From: an uncultured Clostridia bacterium
GTDB taxonomy: Bacteria; Bacillota; Clostridia; Christensenellales; Borkfalkiaceae
Length of the DNA stretch: 8,619 nt
Assembly: GCA_947628555.1 (NCBI GenBank)
Contig: CANRAI010000048.1
Span: 1 to 8,619, forward strand
Direction of reading: 5' to 3'
This document shows, piece by piece, positions 1 through 4,427 of the stretch. How positions within the stretch are numbered: the first letter of the stretch is position 1; each line of letters starts with the position of its first letter. A model generated the notes under the pieces. It saw nothing but the letters and a program-made list of their open reading frames with translations. It made no database searches and was not told where the DNA came from. Made by a program: the position numbers and the translations under genes.

Positions 1-203
1 GTAATTTCGGGTGCTTCGCCGGGATTGCCGGGCGTTCCTTTTAAGCTATTTAAAAAGTCCTGCTCCGTTCCCGTGTTGCCCTGTTCAAGCCATATATCAT
101 ATGCCGATTTCCCGTCTTCACCGCAAGCAGTAAAACCAACCACGCCCAACGCCAGGCTTGCGCCTAAGGCTAATGCTGCAATTTTTGCAAATTTCTTTTT
201 CAT
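1..203 (-). CDS. Lipoprotein with collagen-like segment (N-terminal part; runs off the window)
   Basis: Read on the minus strand from ATG at 203-201, preceded by an AAAAAAGGAG ribosome-binding site (GGAG at 214-211), the first 67 codons give a classic lipoprotein signal peptide: MKKK, a hydrophobic Ala/Leu stretch, then lipobox GFTAC with the lipidated Cys at residue 27. After it comes the segment SAYDIWLEQGNTG followed by TEQDFLNSLKG (residues about 32-55). That motif typically precedes Gly-X-Y collagen-like stretches in Firmicutes surface proteins, and here it runs straight into GTPGNPGEAPE. The mature protein is therefore expected on the outer face of the membrane. The 3' end lies outside the window, so the C-terminal domain and function are unknown. 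It is divergent from the XRE regulator at 361-558 and has its own consensus promoter with an embedded palindrome. Confidence 0.85.
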   Translation of the reverse strand, partial: MKKKFAKIAALALGASLALGVVGFTACGEDGKSAYDIWLEQGNTGTEQDFLNSLKGTPGNPGEAPEI

Positions 204-298
204 TTTTTTACTCCTTTTTTATTTTCATCCTTTTTAATGTCAAGAAATTGAAAAAGCATTTCCGCCTAATCAACCTTGAAAAGTTGTATTGTAGTTGT

Positions 299-327
299 AT
301 TATAATAGGTCTTTTGACCTATGTCAA
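299..327 (-). promoter_or_regulatory. Consensus sigma-A promoter of the minus-strand lipoprotein gene
   Basis: On the minus strand the -35 box TTGACA (327-322) and the -10 box TATAAT (304-299) are both perfect consensus and separated by exactly 17 bases. Transcription would start near 292, giving a leader of about 90 bases before the ATG at 203. The 17-base spacer is almost entirely the palindrome described separately, so an unregulated version would be very strong. Confidence 0.85.
305..322. promoter_or_regulatory. Operator-like perfect palindrome, with a further half-site at 331-340
   Basis: ATAGGTC (305-311), TTTT, GACCTAT (316-322) is a perfect 7-bp inverted repeat with a 4-base centre. 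It sits between the -35 and -10 boxes of the lipoprotein promoter. The 10-mer TTTTGACCTA at 312-321 recurs at 331-340, 19 bp along, just upstream of the -10 box of the XRE gene. Size, symmetry and position are those of an operator; the adjacent XRE regulator is the natural candidate to bind it, which is inference. Confidence 0.65.
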
Positions 328-344
328 TACTTTTGACCTAAAAA

Positions 345-360
345 TGTCTATAATTTTTGT
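345..360 (+). promoter_or_regulatory. Probable -10 region of the XRE gene, giving a leaderless start
   Basis: A perfect TATAAT lies at 349-354, only six bases before the ATG at 361, so the predicted transcription start falls on or next to the start codon. There is no good -35 at 16-18 bases; TTGACC at 333-338 is only 10 bases away. No Shine-Dalgarno sequence precedes the ATG. The promoter is likely weak or activator-dependent. Confidence 0.45.
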
Positions 361-558
361 ATGCCGTATGTGGAAGCGCTGAAACAGTTAATGGCGGAAA
401 ACAACTTAACCCAGCAAAAACTTGCGGATATTCTGGACGTGAACCAAACCACCGTCAGCCAATGGCTTTTGGGCAGGAAGAAGCCGAGCTACGACAATAT
501 TTTGCAGATATATAATAAATTCGGAATTACGCCCGACGCCCTTTTCGGGATTGAATGA
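361..558 (+). CDS. Small XRE/Cro-type HTH transcriptional regulator
   Basis: A 65-residue protein that is essentially one XRE (HTH_3) DNA-binding domain. Helix 1 is roughly EALKQLMAENN, helix 2 is QQKLADILDV (about residues 18-27), the recognition helix is QTTVSQWLLG (about 29-38), and the tail SYDNILQIYNKFGITPDALFG is the usual closing helix pair of the family. There is no effector, protease or membrane domain, so it would act as a simple dimeric repressor or activator. The ATG at 361 is chosen because it completes helix 1; the internal ATG at 391 would remove it, and neither has a ribosome-binding site. It is transcribed divergently from the lipoprotein gene at 1-203, with the palindrome between them. 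Its target is not shown by sequence alone. Confidence 0.85.
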   Translation: MPYVEALKQLMAENNLTQQKLADILDVNQTTVSQWLLGRKKPSYDNILQIYNKFGITPDALFGIE

Positions 559-614
559 ATTTCGGGATAGCGGGATAGAATAATATAAATTTTTCAAATA
601 ATTAAAAAAATAAG

Positions 615-644
615 TTGACAACCCCCCTTTTTGTATGGTAAACT
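615..644 (+). promoter_or_regulatory. Promoter of the rpmG-secE-nusG unit
   Basis: A perfect -35 TTGACA (615-620) is followed after 18 bases by TAAACT (639-644). The -10 is preceded by TG at 636-637, giving an extended -10 (TGnTAAACT). The transcription start would be near 651, leaving about 45 bases of leader before rpmG. Confidence 0.7.
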
Positions 645-648
645 CTCT

Positions 649-678
649 TTACACCGCAAAAAGGGGTGTAATTTTTTT
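649..678 (+). promoter_or_regulatory. Hairpin plus U-tract at the 5' end of the rpmG transcript
   Basis: TTACACC (649-655) pairs with GGTGTAA (665-671) around a 9-base loop, followed directly by seven T (672-678). It looks like a weak intrinsic terminator but lies at the predicted transcription start, so a 5' stabilising stem-loop is more likely than true attenuation. Confidence 0.4.
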
Positions 679-695
679 GTACGGAGTTTTCCAAA

Positions 696-863
696 ATGGC
701 AACAAAGGCACAAGTAAGAACAAAAATCACCTTCGAGTGCACAGAATGTAAGCACCGCAACTATGACAGCTATAAAAACAAGCGCAACGACCCCGACAGG
801 CTTGTCATTTCCAAATACTGCCCGTTCTGCAAAAAGCACACAGAACATAAAGAGAGCAAGTAA
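696..863 (+). CDS. rpmG: Large ribosomal subunit protein bL33, zinc-binding type
   Basis: A 55-residue protein beginning MATKAQVRTKITFECTEC, with two Cys pairs, C15-x-x-C18 and C42-x-x-C45, the zinc-ribbon (C+) form of bL33. The middle YKNKRNDPDRLVISKYCP is the family's typical core. It sits in the 50S subunit near the tRNA exit site. A GGAG Shine-Dalgarno at 683-686 lies nine bases before the ATG. It is the first gene of the rpmG-secE-nusG unit, an arrangement common in Bacillota; the stop is 18 bases from the secE start. The Cys-containing form depends on zinc; many Bacillota carry a second, Cys-free copy elsewhere, which cannot be judged here. Confidence 0.95.
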   Translation: MATKAQVRTKITFECTECKHRNYDSYKNKRNDPDRLVISKYCPFCKKHTEHKESK

Positions 864-881
864 TTTTTCGAGAGGTTAGAT

Positions 882-1115
882 ATGGCACAGAAAGACACGA
901 ACGCAAAAAAGCCCAATATATTCGTGCGTATGGGCAGAAAATTCAAGGAAACCTTTTCCGAACTCAAAAGGGTGACCTGGCCCACCTTCCCCAAGGTGGT
1001 TAAATCGACGTGCGTCGTTCTGGTCGTCGTTGTTATATTCACCGTCGTCATAACGGGCATAAATTACGGCTTGCAAGCGCTTTTGGACCTTGTGACCCGC
1101 ATAGGTACTAAGTAA
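882..1115 (+). CDS. secE: Preprotein translocase subunit SecE
   Basis: A 77-residue protein of the short Gram-positive SecE type. A basic amphipathic N-terminal region contains the conserved ELKRVTWP motif (residues 27-34), which lies along the cytoplasmic face and clamps SecY. It is followed by a single transmembrane helix rich in Val and Ile (about residues 43-63) and a short outer tail. SecE is the essential stabilising subunit of the SecYEG channel. An AGAGG ribosome-binding site at 871-875 precedes the ATG. The gene lies between rpmG and nusG, and its stop is 12 bases before the nusG start, indicating co-transcription. Confidence 0.96.
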   Translation: MAQKDTNAKKPNIFVRMGRKFKETFSELKRVTWPTFPKVVKSTCVVLVVVVIFTVVITGINYGLQALLDLVTRIGTK

Positions 1116-1127
1116 GGAGGGGCGCTT

Positions 1128-1676
1128 ATGGCAATGGTAGCCGATACCGAAAAGCCGCGCTGGTATATCCTGCACACCTATTCGGGCTACGAGTCGATGG
1201 TAAAAGACAGCCTTTTCAGGTTGATTGAAAACAACAACTTGCAGGACATGATTTTCGACGTAAAAATCCCGATGGAACAGACCATCGAGGAAAAAAACGG
1301 CAAAAGGAAGCTTGTGGAGCGCAAGCTTCTGCCCTGCTATGTGTTCATTAAAATGATATATTCCAACCAGCTTTGGTATTGGGTAACCAATACAAGGGGC
1401 GTAACGGGTTTCGTAGGACCTCAGGGCAGACCCATTCCCATGAAAGAAGCCGAAATCCGCAAGATGCGGCTTGAAGAAGTTGTGGTTGACGCAAACTTCG
1501 CCGTCGGCGACAGGATAAGCGTCGATTCGGGACCTTTGGAAGGTTTCGAAGGGGTAATTACCGAACTTAACGACGCCGCGCAGAAAGCCAAAGTGAACAT
1601 TCAGATGTTCGGCAGAAATACGGACGTGGAAGTGGAGTATATCCAAATCAAGAAGTTGGAAAACAACGAAGGCTGA
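1128..1676 (+). CDS. nusG: Transcription termination/antitermination factor NusG
   Basis: A 182-residue protein with the NGN domain first: WYILHTYSGYE at residues 12-22, and LLPCYVFIKM followed by the hydrophobic strand and RGVTGFVG. A C-terminal KOW domain (about 124-177) contains AVGDRISVDSGPLEGFEG. NusG binds the clamp helices of RNA polymerase, affects pausing and links transcription to translation and, where present, Rho. Length matches the usual 175-185. The start at 1128 has GGAGG at 1116-1120, seven bases upstream; the alternative ATG at 1134 is less well spaced. It is the last gene of its unit; no terminator is visible before the rplK promoter, so readthrough into rplK is possible. 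Confidence 0.97.
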   Translation: MAMVADTEKPRWYILHTYSGYESMVKDSLFRLIENNNLQDMIFDVKIPMEQTIEEKNGKRKLVERKLLPCYVFIKMIYSNQLWYWVTNTRGVTGFVGPQGRPIPMKEAEIRKMRLEEVVVDANFAVGDRISVDSGPLEGFEGVITELNDAAQKAKVNIQMFGRNTDVEVEYIQIKKLENNEG

Positions 1677-1705
1677 CGCCGCTTTCGGATATAGCGGTAC
1701 AGACT

Positions 1706-1736
1706 TTGCGGACGTTTCATTTATACGGTATATAAT
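1706..1736 (+). promoter_or_regulatory. Probable promoter of the rplK-rplA unit
   Basis: TTGCGG (1706-1711) with TATATA at 1729-1734 (17-base spacing), or TATAAT at 1731-1736 (19-base spacing), forms a reasonable sigma-A promoter. Transcription would begin around 1741-1743, giving a leader of about 140 bases before rplK that contains the L1-binding fold. A GC-rich inverted repeat, CCGCG (1741-1745) with CGCGG (1758-1762), lies right at the predicted 5' end. Confidence 0.55.
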
Positions 1737-1791
1737 ATAGCCGCGCCGAAACGTTTTCGCGGAAACAATATAATTTTTTAAAAAAGGTAAC

Positions 1792-1807
1792 AAGCCCGGA
1801 AGGGCTT
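1792..1807 (+). promoter_or_regulatory. GNRA-capped hairpin in the rplK leader
   Basis: AAGCCC (1792-1797), GGAA, GGGCTT (1802-1807) is a perfect 6-bp stem closed by a GGAA (GNRA-class) tetraloop. Only four T follow, so it is a poor terminator. It lies just upstream of the L1-binding fold and may be a structural element of the leader. Confidence 0.45.
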
Positions 1808-1815
1808 TTGCATAT

Positions 1816-1863
1816 GGTGGGAGGGTACGTTAAATCTTCTATGGCGTATCCGACATAACCACC
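1816..1863 (+). promoter_or_regulatory. L1-binding autoregulatory site in the rplK leader
   Basis: GGTGG (1816-1820) pairs with CCACC (1859-1863), and GGGTACG (1823-1829) pairs with CGTATCC (1845-1851, one G-U pair). Between the helices is an asymmetric internal loop: GA (1821-1822) on the 5' side and GACATAA (1852-1858) on the 3' side. Two helices joined by a short GA strand opposite a longer GA-starting, A-rich strand is the core that ribosomal protein L1 recognises on 23S rRNA and on its own mRNA. The lower stem ends three bases before the rplK GGAGG (1866-1870), so L1 binding would block ribosome access and shut down rplK-rplA when L1 is in excess. Confidence 0.75.
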
Positions 1864-1879
1864 GAGGAGGAAATTTTTT

Positions 1880-2305
1880 ATGGCAAAAAAGATTACTGCG
1901 GTTGTAAAATTGCAGCTTCCCGCCGGTAAAGCTACCCCCGCGCCCCCCGTAGGTTCTACGCTCGGCCCCCACGGGATCAACATCCCCGGCTTCACGAAGG
2001 AATTTAACGCAAAAACCGCGGCGCAGGCAGGACTTATTATTCCCTGCGTAGTAACTATTTATCAGGACAGAAGCTTCACTTTCGAGCTTAAAACGCCCCC
2101 CACGCCCGTTCTTATCAAAAAGGCGCTGGGTTTGGAGACGGCTTCCGCACGCCCCAACCGCGATAAAGTGGGCAAGCTGACGAAAGCTCAGGTAGAAGAG
2201 ATTGCAAAAACCAAGCTCCCCGATTTGAACTGCCACGATTTGGACGCGGCGAAGAGCATGGTAAAAGGCACGGCGCGCTCTATGGGCGTAACGGTTGAGG
2301 AGTAA
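1880..2305 (+). CDS. rplK: Large ribosomal subunit protein uL11
   Basis: A 141-residue protein, exactly the family length. The N-terminal domain carries the proline-rich PAPPVG motif that forms the thiostrepton-sensitive GTPase-centre contact, followed by QAGLIIPCVVTIYQDRSFTF. The C-terminal RNA-binding domain has KTKLPDLNCHDLDAAKSMVKG and ends TARSMGVTVEE. L11 binds the 1070 region of 23S rRNA and helps factor-dependent GTP hydrolysis and stringent-response sensing. The usual GQ-x-GVNIM stretch reads GPHGINIP here, a variation rather than a defect. A GGAGG at 1866-1870 precedes the ATG by nine bases. It is the first gene of rplK-rplA, behind an L1-binding leader; the stop is 11 bases before rplA. 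Confidence 0.97.
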   Translation: MAKKITAVVKLQLPAGKATPAPPVGSTLGPHGINIPGFTKEFNAKTAAQAGLIIPCVVTIYQDRSFTFELKTPPTPVLIKKALGLETASARPNRDKVGKLTKAQVEEIAKTKLPDLNCHDLDAAKSMVKGTARSMGVTVEE

Positions 2306-2316
2306 GGAGGTACGCT

Positions 2317-3006
2317 ATGAAGATGTCTAAAAAGTACGCGGAAAGCGTTAAATCCTACGACCGTTCCAAGTCTTACGACGTAGCGGAAGCGGCTAAAATC
2401 GCAATCAATACAGCCAAGGCAAAATTCGACGAAACGATTGAACTTCATATCCGTTTGGGCGTTGACCCCCGCCAGGCAGACCAGCAGGTGCGCGGCGTGC
2501 TCGTTCTTCCCAACGGCACGGGTAAAACCCAGCGCGTGCTCGTCATCGCCAAGGGCGACAAGGCGGACGCGGCTCAGGCGGCGGGCGCCGACTATGTGGG
2601 CGCGGAGGAGACAATACAGCGTATCCAATCGCAGAACTGGTTCGACTTCGACGTAATGATTACCACGCCCGACATGATGGGTATGGTAGGTAGAATAGGT
2701 AGAATTCTCGGCCCCAAGGGCTTGATGCCCAACCCCAAGAGCGGTACGGTCACTATGGACGTCGCTAAGGCGGTCAAGGAAGTTAAAGCAGGTAAGGTAG
2801 AATACCGTCTTGACAAAACCGCTATCATCCACGTGCCCATCGGAAAGAAGTCTTTCGGCGCGGAAAAGATAGTCGAAAACTTCAACGCGCTTATGGACGC
2901 AATCGTAAAAGCAAAGCCCGCAGCCGCAAAGGGACAGTATATAAAGAGCGTTACAATGGCTTCAACTATGGGTCCCGGCGTAAAGGTAACCTATAACAAG
3001 GGATAA
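2317..3006 (+). CDS. rplA: Large ribosomal subunit protein uL1
   Basis: A 229-residue protein, the normal bacterial L1 length. It shows the typical LGVDPRQADQQVRGVLVLPN segment, TPDMMGMVGRIGRILGPKG in the middle domain, the LMPNPKSGTVT loop, and the C-terminal KSVTMASTMGPGVKV strand. L1 forms the mobile L1 stalk that helps release deacylated tRNA from the E site, and it is the translational repressor of its own operon. The ATG at 2317 is preceded by GGAGG (2306-2310) directly after the rplK stop, six bases upstream; the ATG at 2323 is too far from it. The repressor role fits the leader fold upstream of rplK. Confidence 0.97.
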   Translation: MKMSKKYAESVKSYDRSKSYDVAEAAKIAINTAKAKFDETIELHIRLGVDPRQADQQVRGVLVLPNGTGKTQRVLVIAKGDKADAAQAAGADYVGAEETIQRIQSQNWFDFDVMITTPDMMGMVGRIGRILGPKGLMPNPKSGTVTMDVAKAVKEVKAGKVEYRLDKTAIIHVPIGKKSFGAEKIVENFNALMDAIVKAKPAAAKGQYIKSVTMASTMGPGVKVTYNKG

Positions 3007-3030
3007 AAATTCAAATTCGCATAAAAACGG

Positions 3031-3059
3031 TTGACAAACCGCTTCTTTGCGGATATAAT
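3031..3059 (+). promoter_or_regulatory. Consensus promoter of rplJ-rplL
   Basis: TTGACA (3031-3036) and TATAAT (3054-3059) are both perfect and separated by 17 bases. Transcription would start near 3066, immediately before the L10 leader. This makes rplJL a unit separate from rplK-rplA, 25 bases after the rplA stop, with no terminator seen between them. Confidence 0.9.
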
Positions 3060-3068
3060 GTCAAAGAA

Positions 3069-3196
3069 TTGAAATTCCAAGCCGTAGAAGGCGGGTGCTT
3101 TAAGCTCAATATCCCGCGGAGGCAGGGAGTATAGCTGATTTAATGGGTTTTTCCCAAGCTTTCCCCGTTGCCTTTTCGGCAACGGGGATTTTTATT
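3069..3196 (+). ncRNA. L10 leader (ribosomal protein L10-L12 autoregulatory RNA)
   Basis: The conserved GCCGTAGAAGGCGGGTGC (3081-3098) and the following AATATCCCGCGGAGGC are the hallmarks of the L10 leader. GCGGG (3091-3095) pairs with CCCGC (3113-3117). GCC (3081-3083) pairs with GGC (3121-3123) across an internal loop of seven bases (3084-3090) against three (3118-3120), the kink-turn-like site bound by the L10-L12 complex. The remainder contains TGGG (3144-3147) with CCCA (3153-3156), AGCT (3133-3136) with AGCT (3157-3160), and the terminator at 3163-3193. Binding of surplus L10-L12 favours termination. Structure assigned by eye. Confidence 0.88.
3163..3193 (+). terminator. Attenuator terminator within the L10 leader
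   Basis: CCCCGTTGCC (3163-3172) pairs perfectly with GGCAACGGGG (3178-3187) around TTTTC, followed by ATTTTTATT. It is an intrinsic terminator upstream of rplJ, used conditionally. Its left arm can instead pair with GGCAGGGA (3121-3128): TCCC at 3162-3165 and TGCC at 3169-3172, with CGT bulged, forming an antiterminator. Confidence 0.85.
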
Positions 3197-3200
3197 GAAC

Positions 3201-3226
3201 ACGCCTGACCCGTAAGGGTTTAGCGT
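3201..3226 (+). other. Hairpin between the attenuator and the rplJ ribosome-binding site
   Basis: ACGC (3201-3204) with GCGT (3223-3226) and ACCC (3208-3211) with GGGT (3216-3219) form a two-part stem with 3x3 internal loop, capped by GTAA, a GNRA-class tetraloop. It ends 10 bases before the AAGGAGG of rplJ, so it may tune translation start. Role is inferred only from position. Confidence 0.35.
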
Positions 3227-3249
3227 GAACTCTCATAAGGAGGAACAGG

Positions 3250-3774
3250 ATGTCGGCAAATTTCGAAGCAAAAAAAGCGGTCGTCGCCGAAATAACGGAA
3301 AAAATCAAGGCTTCCAAGTCCGTAGTTTTCGTAGATTACAAAGGGCTTACCGTCGCCGAGGTTTCCAAACTGCGCAACGATTGCAGGGCAGCTGGCTGCG
3401 AATACAAGGTATATAAGAATACGCTTGTAAGAAAGGCTTTGAACGAGTTGGGCTTTAAGGAATTCGACAGCGACCTTAACGGTCCTACCGCCGTAGCGTT
3501 CGGACAGGACGAGACGGGCGCGGCCAAAATTATGGTTAAAGCCGCAAAGGACTACGAGGAAAAGGTTATTCTGAAAAGCGCGTTCGTTGACAACGCATAC
3601 GTCGATAAAAAGGGCGTAAGCGCGCTTGCGACAATGCCGTCGAAAGAAGAACTGCTTGCAAAGTTGCTCGGTTCGCTGCAAGCGCCCGTCGCAAACCTTG
3701 CGGGAATACTTTCCAACATGGTCGCACAGCTTCCCCGCGTACTCAACGCGGTTGCGGAAAAGAAACAGGCGTAA
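3250..3774 (+). CDS. rplJ: Large ribosomal subunit protein uL10
   Basis: A 174-residue protein of usual length. The N-terminal rRNA-binding domain contains KSVVFVDYKGLTVAEVSKLR, CEYKVYKNTLVRKAL and the GPTAVAFG motif. The C-terminal helix (about residues 135-170, LGSLQAPVANLAGILSNM onward) provides the docking sites for L7/L12 dimers. L10 is the base of the ribosomal stalk and, with L12 bound, the repressor of this transcription unit through the leader upstream. AAGGAGG (3237-3243) lies six bases before the ATG. rplL follows after a 111-base gap with two hairpins. Confidence 0.97.
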   Translation: MSANFEAKKAVVAEITEKIKASKSVVFVDYKGLTVAEVSKLRNDCRAAGCEYKVYKNTLVRKALNELGFKEFDSDLNGPTAVAFGQDETGAAKIMVKAAKDYEEKVILKSAFVDNAYVDKKGVSALATMPSKEELLAKLLGSLQAPVANLAGILSNMVAQLPRVLNAVAEKKQA

Positions 3775-3799
3775 AGGCTGCTTAACGCAAAAAGTTTTA

Positions 3800-3839
3800 C
3801 GGTTTTTGAACTTAAAAACCGAAAGGGCGCGCGCCGCCC
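3800..3839 (+). other. Two tandem hairpins in the rplJ-rplL intergenic region
   Basis: CGGTTTTT (3800-3807) pairs with AAAAACCG (3814-3821) around GAACTT, and GGGCG (3825-3829) pairs with CGCCC (3835-3839) around CGCGC. There is no U-tract after either, so they are not terminators. They could stabilise or mark processing of the rplL part of the message, which must be translated several times more than rplJ. Confidence 0.5.
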
Positions 3840-3885
3840 GACAGTGCGCAAATTAAAATAAAAATTATATCAGGAGAATAAAAAA

Positions 3886-4266
3886 ATGGCAGACGTAAAG
3901 AAAATGATAGAAGAAATCAAGAGCATGACCGTTCTTGAACTCAATGAACTTGTAAAGGCAATCGAAGAAGAATTCGGCGTAAGCGCGGCGGCTCCCGTAG
4001 CCGTAGCGGCGGCTCCCGCGGCAGGCGCGGCGGCAGCTGCTCCCGCAGCCGAAGAAAAGACCGAATTCAACGTAGTTCTTAAAGACGCAGGCGCTAAGAA
4101 AATCGACGTTATCAAGGTCGTTCGCGCGTTCACAGGTCTTGGACTTGTTGAAGCAAAGAGCGCGGTAGAAAAGGGCGGCGTGCTTAAAGAGAACGTTGCC
4201 AAGGAAGAGGCTGAAAAGATTCTTGCCGACCTCAAAGCGGCAGGCGCAAACGCCGTTCTCGAATAA
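3886..4266 (+). CDS. rplL: Large ribosomal subunit protein bL12 (L7/L12)
   Basis: A 126-residue protein. The N-terminal dimerisation domain (MADVKKMIEEIKSMTVLELN to about residue 35) is followed by an Ala/Pro-rich hinge (about 36-58) and the globular C-terminal domain, with EKTEFNVVLKDAG, KIDVIKVVRAFTGLGLVEAK and the closing helix KEEAEKILADLKAAGA. Its several copies on the stalk recruit translation GTPases. The usual G-A-P-K-P-V-KE stretch after the EAK helix reads EKGGVLKENV, a slight departure. The Shine-Dalgarno AGGAG (3872-3876) is nine bases from the ATG. It is the last gene of its unit and is followed by a strong terminator, not by rpoB. Confidence 0.97.
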   Translation: MADVKKMIEEIKSMTVLELNELVKAIEEEFGVSAAAPVAVAAAPAAGAAAAAPAAEEKTEFNVVLKDAGAKKIDVIKVVRAFTGLGLVEAKSAVEKGGVLKENVAKEEAEKILADLKAAGANAVLE

Positions 4267-4292
4267 TTTTCGGGCGGAAATCAAAATGCAAC

Positions 4293-4328
4293 GCCGCGCG
4301 GGCAGATATGCCCGCGCGGCTTACTTTT
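4293..4328 (+). terminator. Strong intrinsic terminator after rplL
   Basis: GCCGCGCGGGC (4293-4303) pairs perfectly with GCCCGCGCGGC (4310-4320) around AGATAT, an 11-bp GC-rich stem, followed by TTAC and a run of eight T. It ends the rplJ-rplL transcript. Confidence 0.92.
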
Positions 4329-4336
4329 TTTTATCT

Positions 4337-4391
4337 TTTTGACCTAAAATCAATCAAATTGCTTGACGTGAAGTACAATTACGGGTAAAAT
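4337..4391 (+). promoter_or_regulatory. Promoter of the cyclophilin-like lipoprotein gene, with an upstream shared motif
   Basis: TTGACG (4363-4368) and TAAAAT (4386-4391) are separated by exactly 17 bases, a good sigma-A promoter with a start near 4398. Thirteen bases upstream of the -35 lies TTTTGACCTAAAA (4337-4349), identical to 331-343 beside the XRE gene. The second element may be a regulator half-site or coincidence; part of it overlaps the T-rich tail of the rplL terminator. Confidence 0.65.
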
Positions 4392-4427
4392 ATTAAGGTA
4401 TTATTTATATTGGGAAAAATATATACA

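Noticed and set aside
333..354. TTGACC (333-338) as -35 for the TATAAT at 349-354
   Set aside because: The spacing is only 10 bases, too short for a sigma-A promoter; TTGACC here is better read as part of the operator half-site.
564..579. Tandem CGGGATAG-like repeat after the XRE gene
   Set aside because: Two short copies only, no hairpin or promoter role visible.
876..1793. Long 305-codon open frame on the minus strand opposite secE and nusG
   Set aside because: It is antisense to two unmistakable conserved genes, has no ribosome-binding site, and its translation matches no recognisable family; it results from the codon bias of the real genes.
2188..2832. 214-codon minus-strand open frame opposite rplK and rplA
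   Set aside because: It overlaps two conserved ribosomal protein genes and shows no domain or start signal.
4410..4427. TTG at 4410 as start of the cyclophilin-like gene
   Set aside because: The predicted transcription start near 4398 leaves almost no room for a ribosome-binding site, and the ATG at 4428 begins a normal lipoprotein signal peptide; the choice is not certain because the site before 4428 is also weak.
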